DNA from: Nonomuraea roseoviolacea subsp. carminata
GTDB lineage: Bacteria; Actinomycetota; Actinomycetes; Streptosporangiales; Streptosporangiaceae
Direction of reading: 5' to 3'
DNA length: 64,000 nt
Assembly: GCF_024172185.1 (NCBI RefSeq)
Contig: NZ_JAMZEC010000001.1
Coordinates: 3,534,001 to 3,598,000 of the forward strand
Below are positions 8,139 through 16,404 of the stretch, piece by piece. The notes beneath the pieces are model-generated. The model saw nothing but the letters and a program-made list of their open reading frames with translations, searched no databases and was not told where the DNA came from. Numbering within the stretch: the first letter of the stretch is position 1; each line of letters starts with the position of its first letter. A program made the translations under genes and the position numbers.

Positions 8139-8864
8139 TCAGCGGTTGGGGCGGAGCTTGTTGAGGTTTTGGGTGATTAGGGGCTCGCGAGTCGCGAGGG
8201 CGAGTGCCACGTCGCGCAGTTGGCGGGCGCGGTGGAGCTGGGCGCGCCAGTCGGTGCCCGTCGCGCGATGGCTCATCTCCACCTCGACCTCCACCACGCG
8301 GAACCCCTTGCGCAGCAGGTCGATGGTCAGCGCCGTCTCCACGCCGAACCCGTGCGCCAGCGGCCTGGCCGCCTCGAAGGCGTCGCGGGTCAGGCAGCGC
8401 TGGCCGTTGAGCGGCTGCGCGGCCGTGAAGCCGGTGGCGCGCCGGATGCCGTCACGCGAGAGCCGGACCACCATGCCGTGGCCGCCGAGCTTGACGCGCG
8501 TGGCGAACACCGCGATGGACATGTCCGCCTTGCCCTCACGGACGGGGGTGATCAGGGCGGCCGCCGCGCGGGCGGTGTCCCCGAGGTCGGCGTCCAGGAA
8601 CAGTAAGTGGCGCGAGGTGTCGTCGTCGAGCAGGCGCACGGCCTCCGCGCCCGTCTCCATCGCGGCGGCCTTGCCACGGTTGCGGCTGTGGCGCACCACC
8701 CGGGCTCCCGCCGCACGCGCCGCCTTGCCGGTCTGGTCGGACGATCCGTCGTCGACGACCACCACCAGGTCCACGCCTGGCAGCGCCAGGGCGGCGGTCA
8801 CGGTGGCGCCGATGCGTCCGGCTTCGTCCTTGGCGGGAATGATGACCGCTGTGTCGCCGCTCAC
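8139..8864 (-). CDS. GT2-family glycosyltransferase (cytoplasmic, dolichol/UDP-sugar type)
   Basis: A soluble GT-A glycosyltransferase of 241 residues. It begins with V-I-I-P-A-K-D-E-A (nucleotide-sugar binding strand), then V-V-D-D-G-S-S-D-x-T, and the metal-binding L-D-A-D-L at about residue 95. A second acidic/Gly-rich block (Q-P-L-N-G-Q-R-C-L-T, then F-G-V-E-T-A-L-T-I-D) resembles the glucosyl-3-phosphoglycerate synthase and polyprenyl-phosphate glycosyltransferase branches. No membrane helices are seen. GTG 8864 is preferred over the adjacent GTG 8867 because GGGGAGG sits four bases upstream. Sugar and acceptor cannot be told from sequence. Confidence 0.8.
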   Translation of the reverse strand: MSGDTAVIIPAKDEAGRIGATVTAALALPGVDLVVVVDDGSSDQTGKAARAAGARVVRHSRNRGKAAAMETGAEAVRLLDDDTSRHLLFLDADLGDTARAAAALITPVREGKADMSIAVFATRVKLGGHGMVVRLSRDGIRRATGFTAAQPLNGQRCLTRDAFEAARPLAHGFGVETALTIDLLRKGFRVVEVEVEMSHRATGTDWRAQLHRARQLRDVALALATREPLITQNLNKLRPNR

Positions 8865-9552
8865 CACGCCTCCCCGTCAGTCGTCGGGATCGGAATCGGG
8901 AACGGGTTCAGCCTAGGAGAAGCGAGGCGGGGCCGCTTTCGGCACCTCATACGCCCGAAGGCGCCCGCCCGCATGGAGGTCTTCGGGTTCGTGCAGGTCC
9001 TCTTCGGGTTCGTGCAGGTCCACGCGCCGGCGAAAGTCGCCGGACTCACATAGGTCCCGGCGCCCAGCGGGGTCTTCCCGGACACGGGAGTCTCCCGGAA
9101 CACGCATGCACGGGGCTTCGTCCGCCCGACAGTCCCCGCACTAACGCGGGTCCCCCTACTCACGCGAGTCTCCGTGTCCGCGAAGGCACCCAGGCCCGCG
9201 AACGTCTCCGTGCCCGCGAAGGACTTCGCCCCGTGCGCCACCGCACTCTGCGCGGTTCCGCGTCCCGCGCCGGGCACGGGCGCCAGGCTTGCACCTGGAA
9301 TGCGGGTGGGACGCGCCCAGCCGCGTGCGACCGTCAGGCCGACGTCCGGGGTGTCCGTGAGGCTCGCCTGGCCGCCACCGAAGGCGCCTATGCGGCGGGC
9401 CGGCGCCGGGCGGGCGCCCAGGGCATGGGTTCGCATAGCGCCGGGTGCGGGCCTCGGGCCCGCACCCGGCATGGTCGTACGGCGCCCGCCTCGCGAGGGC
9501 GGCTGGTCCGTGGTGGGCCGGGGGGTCGGGTACGCGGGTTGCAAGGGCGGCC
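8865..9552. repeat. Repeat-rich 688-bp region without a convincing gene
   Basis: The interval between the GT2 and STAS genes contains an exact 21-bp tandem duplication (8980-9000 and 9001-9021, unit TCTTCGGGTTCGTGCAGGTCC). It also has looser repeats built from GTCTCCGTG-C/T-CCGCGAAGG near 9166-9235 and CCCGGA-A/C-ACG/GAGTCTCCCGG near 9070-9105. A 231-codon minus-strand frame crosses it, but its product is low-complexity, rich in Thr/Pro/Arg/Gly, and has no recognisable domain. I regard the stretch as decayed or minisatellite DNA. Confidence 0.6.
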
Positions 9553-9900
9553 TCACGACCCTTCGGTGATCAGGAACTCCTGCGGCACCGCGTCGTACAC
9601 GGTGAAGACCGAGTCGAGGCCCGTGACCTGCAGGATCTTCCGTACGGCGGGACGAGGAGCGGCCACGTCGAGGGCGCCGCCCCGCTCCTTCATGCGTTTG
9701 AGCGCAGAGAGCAGGACGTTCATCCCCGTGGAGTCGCAGAAATCCACGCCGGACATGTCGATGACCACGCGGCTGGGCCCGTCCTGCAGCAGGCGAGTGA
9801 ACTCGGACTGCAGGTGGGGTGCCGTGTAGAGGTCGATTTCGCCGGTGATGGCGACGAGCGCCTGACCGGCATGTGATCGAGTCGAGACCTTGAGCTCCAC
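9553..9900 (-). CDS. STAS-domain anti-sigma factor antagonist (SpoIIAA/BldG/RsbV type)
   Basis: A 115-residue single STAS domain acting in partner switching. In the dephosphorylated state it would bind a HATPase anti-sigma kinase and so free a sigma factor. It has the fold-defining G-E-I-D-L-x-T-A-P at about 20-28, and V-D-F-C-D-S-T-G-M where Ser57 is the predicted phosphorylation site. No matching kinase is adjacent. The nearest HATPase protein is at 13.9 kb and is a candidate partner. The gene is monocistronic as far as can be seen. Confidence 0.9.
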   Translation of the reverse strand: MELKVSTRSHAGQALVAITGEIDLYTAPHLQSEFTRLLQDGPSRVVIDMSGVDFCDSTGMNVLLSALKRMKERGGALDVAAPRPAVRKILQVTGLDSVFTVYDAVPQEFLITEGS

Positions 9901-10145
9901 AGGGGCAGGCTAGCGGCGCGGAGCCTTCCGGTCACGTTGTCACGCCGAGAGGGGAACCGCAGGTTTTTGTCCTCCGTTTGGGCTCCACAGGAACGCAGAG
10001 TACGCGAAGCTTGACGGTGTGACACCGGCACGGCCGGAAGGGGTCGGCCCGGCACCCGCGTCCGGTCACCGCTCCGATGCCGCACCGAGACGGATCGCCG
10101 CACCGAGAAGGAGGGGCTGGGCGCGACCACGGGCCCGAGTATCTG

Positions 10146-10544
10146 ATGAATACCGAAGAACCCGAAGATCCTCAGCGTCAACGGCTCCGCGAGCACCTGG
10201 AGACCATCCTCGTCCGCACCGAGAAGGCCGCTCCCTGGCACGACGAGGCCGGCCGCCTGCGCGGCCTGGTCAATCACGAGGGATTCGTCCCTGTACGCAC
10301 TCGGCTGGCGATCGAGGACCTGGAGTTCCTGGCGGGCGCCCGCCAGGAGGTGCTGACGTTCGCCGAGCTGACCCTGCGGCTGCTCGACCTGCATCAGCCC
10401 CGCGACGCCGGCGGCATCACCAGCGACTCCGCCCATCCGATCCTGCGCTGCCGGAGCTGCATGTGGCGCTGGCCGTGCCCGACATTTCGGGCAATGTCGG
10501 AGTCGTTCGGCGGGGCCCTGGACGTCCTCTCCGAGCCCGCATGA
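10146..10544 (+). CDS. Hypothetical actinobacterial protein with C-terminal Cys cluster
   Basis: A 132-residue protein I do not recognise. The acidic, mostly helical N-terminal part (about residues 1-90) is followed by a short H-P-I-L-R-C-R-S-C-M-W-R-W-P-C-P-T segment. Its three cysteines and histidine could bind zinc, a layout seen in several small actinomycete regulators and hypotheticals. The ATG at 10146 is chosen because the upstream 23 codons are low-complexity and GC-rich without a ribosome site. The gene lies between the divergent STAS gene and a convergent sensor kinase. It shows no signal peptide or membrane helix. Confidence 0.6.
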   Translation: MNTEEPEDPQRQRLREHLETILVRTEKAAPWHDEAGRLRGLVNHEGFVPVRTRLAIEDLEFLAGARQEVLTFAELTLRLLDLHQPRDAGGITSDSAHPILRCRSCMWRWPCPTFRAMSESFGGALDVLSEPA

Positions 10545-10650
10545 AGCCCCTCATCCGGACGTCCCCGAAGATCCCGTCCCGCGTCCTGGTTCCACCGGCG
10601 CCTGTGCCGCCCGGCCGTGTTCCGAGGAAACGGTCCCCAGCTCAACGCCC

Positions 10651-11835
10651 TCAACGCACCAGCGGCAGCCGGATCTCGAACCGGCAGCCCGGCCCGTCGT
10701 TGACCACGCCGATCATCCCGTCGTGCGCCTCGACGATGCCCTGAGCGATGGCCAGTCCGAGCCCGGCCCCACCCCCCTCCCGGGTGGGGGTACGGGCCGC
10801 CTCGCCCCGGAAGGCGACGTCGAACACCCGAGACAGGTCCTCCTCCGGTATCCCGCCGCAGCAGTCCGACACCGACAGGCAGGCCATCCCCGCCTCCACT
10901 CCCGCGCGCAGCACCACGGCCCGGTCCGAGGGAGTGTGCCGGATCGCGTTGACCACGAGGTTGCCCAGCGCCCGCCCCAGCGCGGTGGCGTCGGCCTCCA
11001 CGGGCACCGGTTCGGCGGCCTCGGCGGTCAGCATCACGCCCTTGGCCCTGGCCAGCGGCTCGGCGCCGGCGACCGTGTCGGCCACCAGGTCGGCCAGCCC
11101 GATCCGGGCGCGTGACAGCCGCAGCGCCCCCGCGTGGATGCGCGACAGCTCGAACAGGTCGTCCACCAGCGCCGACAGGCGCTCCACCTCCAGCTTGATC
11201 TGCCGGTGGTAGCGCTCGACCGTCGCCCGGTCGGTGACGACCCCGTCCTCCAGCGCCTCGGCCATGGCGCGCATCCCGGCGAGCGGCGTGCGCAGGTCGT
11301 GGCTGACCCACGCGACGAGCTCGCGCCGCGCGCCTTCGAGGGCGCGCTCGCGGGCGTACGCCTCCTCCAGGGTGTCGGCGATCGTCTGGAGCTCGGCCGG
11401 CAGCCCGGACGGGGCCGTGAACGGCGGCTCGCGTACGGCGGCGACCAGCCTCCTGCTCTCGCCCACGACCCTTCTGGCCAGCACGTACGCCACCCCGAGC
11501 CCCACCAGGCCGCCCACCGCGACGACGCTGAGCACGATGTCCCTGACCTCGCCCTCGATGATCATCTTGAGGGTGATGGCCACGACGCCGGCCAGGGTGG
11601 CCGCGATGGACACGACCATGACCACGGCCAGCATCACCCCGATGGACCTGCGGCGCAGCCCCCACATGGCCCACACCCCGACGAGCGCGACGAGCAGCCC
11701 CAGCCCGGCGGTGACGGCGATGATCATCCCGAGGTCGTCCATCGTCGCCCCGGTCCGCAGGGCCGCCGCGAAGCCGGCCCTCGGGGCTCCCGCACCCAGC
11801 GCGAACGGGCCCGCCGTGAAGCTCATCCCCGGCAT
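10651..11835 (-). CDS. Sensor histidine kinase (OmpR-system partner)
   Basis: A membrane kinase of 394 residues. Three hydrophobic helices lie near residues 37-56, 68-90 and 100-125. A HAMP-like linker follows, then the HisKA box W-V-S-H-D-L-R-T-P-L (phospho-acceptor His) and the HATPase_c domain with N-x-x-x-N-A-I-R-H, D-C-C-G-G-I and G-G-G-A-G-L-G-L. The cysteines in D-C-C-G-G-I replace the more usual N/D-G-x-G. The protein has almost no extracytoplasmic loop, so it probably senses within the membrane or in the cytoplasm. The first 31 residues are poorly supported; the ATG at 11742 is an alternative start. It follows its response regulator by 16 bases and forms an operon with it. Confidence 0.88.
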   Translation of the reverse strand: MPGMSFTAGPFALGAGAPRAGFAAALRTGATMDDLGMIIAVTAGLGLLVALVGVWAMWGLRRRSIGVMLAVVMVVSIAATLAGVVAITLKMIIEGEVRDIVLSVVAVGGLVGLGVAYVLARRVVGESRRLVAAVREPPFTAPSGLPAELQTIADTLEEAYARERALEGARRELVAWVSHDLRTPLAGMRAMAEALEDGVVTDRATVERYHRQIKLEVERLSALVDDLFELSRIHAGALRLSRARIGLADLVADTVAGAEPLARAKGVMLTAEAAEPVPVEADATALGRALGNLVVNAIRHTPSDRAVVLRAGVEAGMACLSVSDCCGGIPEEDLSRVFDVAFRGEAARTPTREGGGAGLGLAIAQGIVEAHDGMIGVVNDGPGCRFEIRLPLVR

Positions 11836-11851
11836 CCGGCCGCCCCGACGC

Positions 11852-12550
11852 TCACCCGCCGGCCTCCAGCGGCTCGAACCGGTAGCCGACCCCCCACACC
11901 GTCACGATCCGGCGCGGCTCCGTCGGGTCGGGCTCGATCTTCTCGCGCAGCCGCCGCACGTGGACCGTCACCGTCGAGGAGTCGCCGAACGACCATCCCC
12001 ACACCTGGTCGAGCAGCGCCGACCGGCTGAACGCCTGGCGCGGGTTGCGCATCAGGTACGCCAGCAGGTCGAACTCGCGCGCCGTCAGCATCACCTCGGC
12101 GCCGCCCAGCCGCACCTCGTGCGCGCCCACGTCCACCACCAGGTCGGCGTCGCGCAGCACCCCCGTGCCGCCGGGCGCGGACGCGCCGCGCGCCCGCCGC
12201 AGCACCGACTGCACCCGCAGCGCCAGCTCGCGCGGGCTGAACGGCTTGGTCACGTAGTCGTCGGCGCCCGTCTCCAGGCCGACGACCCGGTCGATCTCCT
12301 CGCCCAGGGCGGTCAGCATGATCACCGGGACCGGCCAGTGCTCCCGGAGCTTGCGGCACACCTGGAGCCCGTCGACCTTGGGCAGCATGAGGTCGAGGAC
12401 CATCAGGTCGGGCGGCCGGGCGAGGGCGCGCCGCAGGGCCTCGGCGCCGTCGCTCACGCACTCCACCTCGTGGCCGTCGCGCTCCAGGTACCGCGCCACC
12501 ACCTCGGCCACGGTGGGGTCGTCGTCGACCACCAGGATGCGCGCGTTCAC
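11852..12550 (-). CDS. OmpR/PhoB-family response regulator
   Basis: A two-component regulator of 232 residues. The receiver domain spans about residues 1-115, with acidic pocket D-D-D at 9-11, phospho-acceptor Asp53 in V-L-D-L-M-L-P, T at the start of beta4 and the invariant K-P-F motif. A winged-helix DNA-binding domain from about 135 ends with V-x-T-V-W-G-V-G-Y-R-F. Start GTG 12550 puts the receiver at the N-terminus; 12586 is also open. It is co-directional with, and just upstream of, the kinase at 10651-11835. Confidence 0.92.
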   Translation of the reverse strand: MNARILVVDDDPTVAEVVARYLERDGHEVECVSDGAEALRRALARPPDLMVLDLMLPKVDGLQVCRKLREHWPVPVIMLTALGEEIDRVVGLETGADDYVTKPFSPRELALRVQSVLRRARGASAPGGTGVLRDADLVVDVGAHEVRLGGAEVMLTAREFDLLAYLMRNPRQAFSRSALLDQVWGWSFGDSSTVTVHVRRLREKIEPDPTEPRRIVTVWGVGYRFEPLEAGG

Positions 12551-12643
12551 CTTCTCACCGTACGGCTCGCGGTCCCGGCAGGACACTCACGTCATCGGTT
12601 CGTAAGCCTCGCGGATCTTGGTCGCAGGACGTACGGTGTGCTC

Positions 12644-12814
12644 ATGAGTCGAGTCGTCATGCTCGTGCTGGGCGCCCTTCTGGCGCTCTTCGTGCTGTTC
12701 AACTTCGTCCTGCCCATGGTGGTGGGGCTGCTGAAGGTGGCACTGATCATCGGTGTGATCGGTCTGCTCGTCTTCGTGGCCGTCTCGCTGGTCGGCAAGA
12801 CGTCCTCGCGGTGA
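12644..12814 (+). CDS. Small single-pass/hairpin membrane protein (56 aa)
   Basis: A short gene reading M-S-R-V-V-M-L-V-L-G-A-L-L, then almost entirely hydrophobic up to a K-T-S-S-R tail. Two closely spaced helices are likely, broken by a proline near residue 25 (V-L-P-M-V-V). It shows no recognisable family. It starts 93 bp from the divergent response regulator and ends 18 bp before the DUF6412 gene, so it is probably the first gene of a small membrane-protein operon with DUF6412 and yidC. Confidence 0.6.
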   Translation: MSRVVMLVLGALLALFVLFNFVLPMVVGLLKVALIIGVIGLLVFVAVSLVGKTSSR

Positions 12815-12832
12815 TCCCGCCGGGAAGCTGAC

Positions 12833-13054
12833 GTGACCCTGTTCCTGCTGGACCCGTGGCTGGCCGGCGTCACCATGGTGGCGGTCCTGCTCCTCGTGAG
12901 CTGGGCCGCCAGGCTGCTGCCCGTCGCGGGCGGCCGGGCGCCGAGCTTCCCCCTGGTGTACGCCCGCCGCACGGCCTTCCAGCGCCAGCGCGACCCCGGG
13001 GCCGCCGGCCGGCCCCGGCCCAGAGCGCCCTCCTCCCGCTCCGCTTCCACCTAG
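12833..13054 (+). CDS. DUF6412-family small membrane protein
   Basis: A 73-residue protein with one clear helix (about 5-30) followed by G-G-R-A-P-S-F-P-L-V-Y-A-R-R-T-A-F-Q-R-Q-R-D-P-G-A-A-G-R-P-R-P-R-A-P. That positively charged tail is typical of DUF6412 proteins found directly upstream of YidC-like insertases in actinomycetes. GTG 12833 follows a GGGAAG ribosome site. Function is unknown; the fixed partnership suggests it assists the insertase. Confidence 0.75.
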   Translation: MTLFLLDPWLAGVTMVAVLLLVSWAARLLPVAGGRAPSFPLVYARRTAFQRQRDPGAAGRPRPRAPSSRSAST

Positions 13055-13169
13055 CGGGGCTCGCCGTCTCCGCCGAGCCCGCCGAGGGCTCGGCTTCTTC
13101 CGTCGAGCCCGCCCGAGGGCTCGCCATCCGGGCAGAGCCCTCGTTCCCCTGCACGTCGAGGAAGGGCTC

Positions 13170-13817
13170 ATGTTCGATTCTCTTGTCACGTTTCTCATCG
13201 GCATGTCCGGAGGCCACGCGGCTCTGGCGATCGTGCTGTTCACGGTGGCCGTCCGGCTGCTGCTGATCCCGCTGAGCGTCCGCCAGGCGCGGGCCGCGCG
13301 CGTCACCGAGCGGCTGGCGCCCAAGGTGCGCGCCCTGCGCGAGCGGTTCGGGCGCGATCCGGAACGGCTCGCCCGGGAGATGACCGCCCTCTACGCGAAG
13401 GAGGGCAGCTCGCCGATGGCCGCGCTCCTGCCCGGGCTGGCGCAGGCGCCGTTCATGTGGCTGGTCTATCGGGTGGCCACGCACCCGACCGCTCTGGCCG
13501 GGCACGATCTTTTCGGCGCCCCGCTGGGCCAGCACGTTGCCGGAATTGTCGCCCATTACGGACTGATCAGTTGGCCAGTTTCGGTCTTTGCCTTGGTGAT
13601 CGTCCTGGTCATGCTGGTGGCGTGGCTCCAGGCACGCCGGATCGCGGCCACGCTGCCCGCGGAGCAGCCGCCGCTGATGCGGAGGATCATGCCGCTGATG
13701 CCGTTCGGCTCGGTGCTCGCCGCCCTCGTGCTGCCGTTGGCGGCCGGTCTCTACCTGCTGGTGTCCACCGCGTGGACGTACGGTGAACGGACGGTGCTGA
13801 ACCGCCGGTTCGCCTGA
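13170..13817 (+). CDS. YidC/Oxa1-family membrane insertase (short paralogue)
   Basis: Inserts and folds proteins in the cytoplasmic membrane. The 215-residue protein has the YidC core: a first helix, a cytoplasmic hairpin rich in Arg/Lys (R-Q-A-R-A-A-R-V-T-E-R-L-A-P-K-V) and Y-A-K-E-G-S-S-P-M-A-A-L-L-P with Q-A-P-F-M-W-L. The last is a typical TM2-TM3 motif. Three more helices end in a short basic tail. An arginine at about residue 29 (A-V-R-L-L-L-I-P) matches the conserved groove arginine. It lacks the long periplasmic domain and is shorter than the main actinobacterial YidC, so it is probably a second copy with a narrower client set. Confidence 0.88.
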   Translation: MFDSLVTFLIGMSGGHAALAIVLFTVAVRLLLIPLSVRQARAARVTERLAPKVRALRERFGRDPERLAREMTALYAKEGSSPMAALLPGLAQAPFMWLVYRVATHPTALAGHDLFGAPLGQHVAGIVAHYGLISWPVSVFALVIVLVMLVAWLQARRIAATLPAEQPPLMRRIMPLMPFGSVLAALVLPLAAGLYLLVSTAWTYGERTVLNRRFA

Positions 13818-13847
13818 GACATTCGTCACAGAGCCGTGAGGAGAAGC

Positions 13848-13874
13848 CGCGAGGCCGGTTCAGCCGGCCTCGCG
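13848..13874. terminator. Bidirectional hairpin terminator
   Basis: Perfect 11-bp arms CGCGAGGCCGG (13848-13858) and CCGGCCTCGCG (13864-13874) around TTCAG lie between the convergent yidC and HATPase genes. The right arm overlaps the last codons of the HATPase gene. There is no T tract, as is common in actinomycetes. Confidence 0.7.
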
Positions 13875-14300
13875 CAGGGCTGCGACCTGCCCGTTCATGC
13901 CGTTGCCCGTGCCGTTGGGCGCGGGCAGGATGGCCCAGACCGTGGTGGTGTCGCCGTCGTGGCGCACGCCCCAGCTCTCGGCGACGTACTCGACGATGCC
14001 GAGCCCCCGGCCGCCGAGCGAGGACAGCGTGGGACGGCCGGCCCGCGGCTCGGTGGCCGCGCCCCCGTCGCTCACCGCGACCTCGATGTGGTCGTCGTTG
14101 CGTAGCCACGTCACCTTGACCATGCCTGACGGCAGCGGATGCGCGTGCCGCAGCGCGTTGCTGAGCAGCTCGCTCACCACGAGCACCGCGTCGTCGATCG
14201 CGGCGGCGAAGACCCCGCAATCGTGCAGGTCAGTGCTCAGACGCTGGCGGGCAACAGCGACGCTGGACGGCGCGTACGGCAGCAGCACCACGCTTGACAC
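13860..14300 (-). CDS. HATPase_c anti-sigma factor/serine kinase (RsbW/SpoIIAB-like)
   Basis: A cytoplasmic GHKL-fold protein of 146 residues. The N-box V-S-E-L-L-S-N-A-L-R-H-A binds ATP-Mg, and later motifs V-S-D-G-G and G-G-R-G-L-G-I complete the nucleotide pocket. Such proteins hold a sigma factor and are released by a STAS antagonist. The start GTG 14300 is supported by GGAGG five bases upstream; an upstream start at 14339 lacks a site. No sigma gene is nearby, so it belongs to the large set of orphan actinomycete RsbW-like kinases. Confidence 0.85.
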   Translation of the reverse strand: MSSVVLLPYAPSSVAVARQRLSTDLHDCGVFAAAIDDAVLVVSELLSNALRHAHPLPSGMVKVTWLRNDDHIEVAVSDGGAATEPRAGRPTLSSLGGRGLGIVEYVAESWGVRHDGDTTTVWAILPAPNGTGNGMNGQVAALREAG

Positions 14301-14442
14301 ACCCACCTCCCCGTCTTCATGTGCCCCCCGCGGGAACACCCCCGGTACGACCGAAATGCCCCGTTACTCAATCCCAGAAACCGGATCTCGATCACAGCTT
14401 GTCCACATCGGACGATAGGTCAGCTCAACCGTGACCACCTCG

Positions 14443-16311
14443 TTACCACACCGGTGTGTCGGATCCGATAGGGGGAGCCGCGGCGAGCACCATCCGCATC
14501 CGGGTGCCTCCGCCCGGTCGCGGATGGGCGCTCACGTCGCCGCCCTGGGCCCGCGCGAGGCTGCGCACGATGTAGAGCCCGAGCCCCACTCCGCCGAACC
14601 TCCTCCGGTCGCCGCTCTCCACCTGGACGAACCTCTCGAAGATCCGTTCCCGGTCGGGCGCGGCGATGCCGACGCCCTCGTCGTCCACGACCACGACCAC
14701 CCTGTCGTCCTCCGGCCACGCCTCGACCCTGATCAGCCCGCCCTTCGGTGAGTACTTGAAGGCGTTCTCCAACAGCTGGCCGAGCACGATGTCGGTGGCC
14801 AGCGCGTCGCCCTTCACGTACGGCAGGCCGTCGGGGATCTCCACCTCGACCCGGTGCGTATCGGACAACTCGGGCAATCCTAACGTCGCTGCATTTATCC
14901 GTTCAGCCAGGTCGAAGGTCTCCACCCGAACCTTGAGCTCGTCGGCGCCCGCCCGCGACCCGAGCAGCAGATGGTCCATGAGCTGACCCAGCGACCGGGC
15001 CCGCTCGGCGATCGTGTGGACGGCCGAGCGGCGCTCCGGGTCGCTCAGCTTGTCCCAGCGCGCGTCGAGCGTGCTGGCGAAGCCGCGCACGATCGTGATC
15101 GGGGTGCGCAGCTCGTGGCTGGTCGTCGCCAGGAACAGGTCCTTGGCCTCCTCCAGCTCCTTGGCCCGGGTCACGTCGCGGAAGTCGACCACCGTCTCGC
15201 CGGTCGCGTCCACGCGCGCGCTCACCACGTCGAGCCAGCGGCCCGTGCCGAGCTGGAACGTCAGCTTCTCCCCCGGCCTGGGCAGCGGGAACGGCGGCGG
15301 CCCGCCCATCACCGCGTCGGAGGCCAGCCCGGTCAGCTCGGCCGCCGCGGGATTCCACCGGATGACCCGGCCGGCTCCGTCGAGCACCGCGATGCCGTCG
15401 GCGCTGGCGTCGAAGACCGCCTGCTCGTGCGCCCGCTGCCGCACCGCCTCCTGGTAGGCCATGGCGTTGCCCACGGCGATGCCGGCGTGCCCGGCCAGCA
15501 GCTCCAGCAGCTCCAGCTCCAGGTGGCCGGGCTTGCGCCGGGCGTACAGCGCGTAGAGCGCGCCGTACGGCCGCCCGCCCACGGCGGCGAGGCCCAGCGC
15601 GATCGTGTGCAGGCCGGTCAGCTCGGCCCACACCAGCTCGTCCAGCCCCTGCGACTCCAGCAGGACCGTCTTGCCGGTGCGCAGCAGCTTGTCCACCAGG
15701 CTGGTGCGCAGGTCGGCCGTGGCGCCCTTGAGCGTCTCGGGCAGCCGGTGCGCGCTGACCAGGCGCAGTCGCTCGCCCTCGATGAGCACGAACCCGCCCG
15801 CGTCGGCGCCCGTCAGCTCGGTCAGGCTGCCCGCGATCCGGTCGAGGACGGCCGGCAGTTCCAGCGCGGCGTTGATGTCGCCGACCACGTCGGTCAGCCG
15901 GCGCACCAGGCGGACCCGGCGCGCCATGCGCTCGCTCGCCGCCTCCTCGGCCGCCGCGCGGTGGTGGACGCACACGTAGCCCACCACCGAGCTGCCCATG
16001 ACCAGCGGCCCGATGTCGACCGTCACGTCCAGCACGCGGCCGTCGCGGCGCAACCGCTTGGTGCGCAGCGTCACCTGGTCACCGGTGCGCGCGCGTTCGA
16101 GCACCGCGTTGTGCTCGGCCGTCAGCTCCCCCGGCACGATCGGCGCCCTGCGGCCCAGCATCTCCTCGGCGCTCCAGCCGAAGAGCCGCTCGGCGGCCGG
16201 GGTCCACACCAGCACGGTCTGGTCCCGGTCGAGCGCGATCAGCGCGTTGGGCGAGCCGGCGAGCACCGCGCGAGCGATCTCGTCGTCACTGCCGGCCCAT
16301 TCGTCACCCAC
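14443..16311 (-). CDS. PAS-GAF-PAS hybrid sensor histidine kinase (soluble)
   Basis: A 622-residue cytoplasmic kinase without membrane helices. Domain order: PAS about 10-115 (A-L-D-R-D-x-x-V-L-V-W-T-P-A-A-E-R-L-F-G-W), GAF about 145-290, second PAS about 293-385 (V-I-R-W-N-P-A-A-A-E-L-T-G), then HisKA with S-H-E-L-R-T-P-I-T-I-V and HATPase_c with N-A-F-K-Y-S and G-V-G-L-G-L-Y-I-V. PAS and GAF domains bind small molecules or cofactors; I see no definite haem or cysteine ligand. No response regulator is adjacent, so it is an orphan kinase. Start GTG 16311 follows GGAGG at very short spacing. Confidence 0.88.
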   Translation of the reverse strand: MGDEWAGSDDEIARAVLAGSPNALIALDRDQTVLVWTPAAERLFGWSAEEMLGRRAPIVPGELTAEHNAVLERARTGDQVTLRTKRLRRDGRVLDVTVDIGPLVMGSSVVGYVCVHHRAAAEEAASERMARRVRLVRRLTDVVGDINAALELPAVLDRIAGSLTELTGADAGGFVLIEGERLRLVSAHRLPETLKGATADLRTSLVDKLLRTGKTVLLESQGLDELVWAELTGLHTIALGLAAVGGRPYGALYALYARRKPGHLELELLELLAGHAGIAVGNAMAYQEAVRQRAHEQAVFDASADGIAVLDGAGRVIRWNPAAAELTGLASDAVMGGPPPFPLPRPGEKLTFQLGTGRWLDVVSARVDATGETVVDFRDVTRAKELEEAKDLFLATTSHELRTPITIVRGFASTLDARWDKLSDPERRSAVHTIAERARSLGQLMDHLLLGSRAGADELKVRVETFDLAERINAATLGLPELSDTHRVEVEIPDGLPYVKGDALATDIVLGQLLENAFKYSPKGGLIRVEAWPEDDRVVVVVDDEGVGIAAPDRERIFERFVQVESGDRRRFGGVGLGLYIVRSLARAQGGDVSAHPRPGGGTRMRMVLAAAPPIGSDTPVW

Positions 16312-16404
16312 ACCTCCATAGTGCCCGCGCTGCGGGGCCGCCGTCGGCCGATCCGTCCGATACGCTGCCGATCACGACCTACCAGGTGAGAAGAGGGTGA
16401 GCGG

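Noticed and set aside
8861..9556. 231-codon minus-strand frame in the repeat region
   Set aside because: Low-complexity product with no domain, built on tandem repeats and overlapping the GT2 start; treated as non-coding.
10394..11674. Plausible-looking minus-strand frame next to the sensor kinase
   Set aside because: Overlaps the histidine kinase in another frame; Arg/Gly-rich and without motifs.
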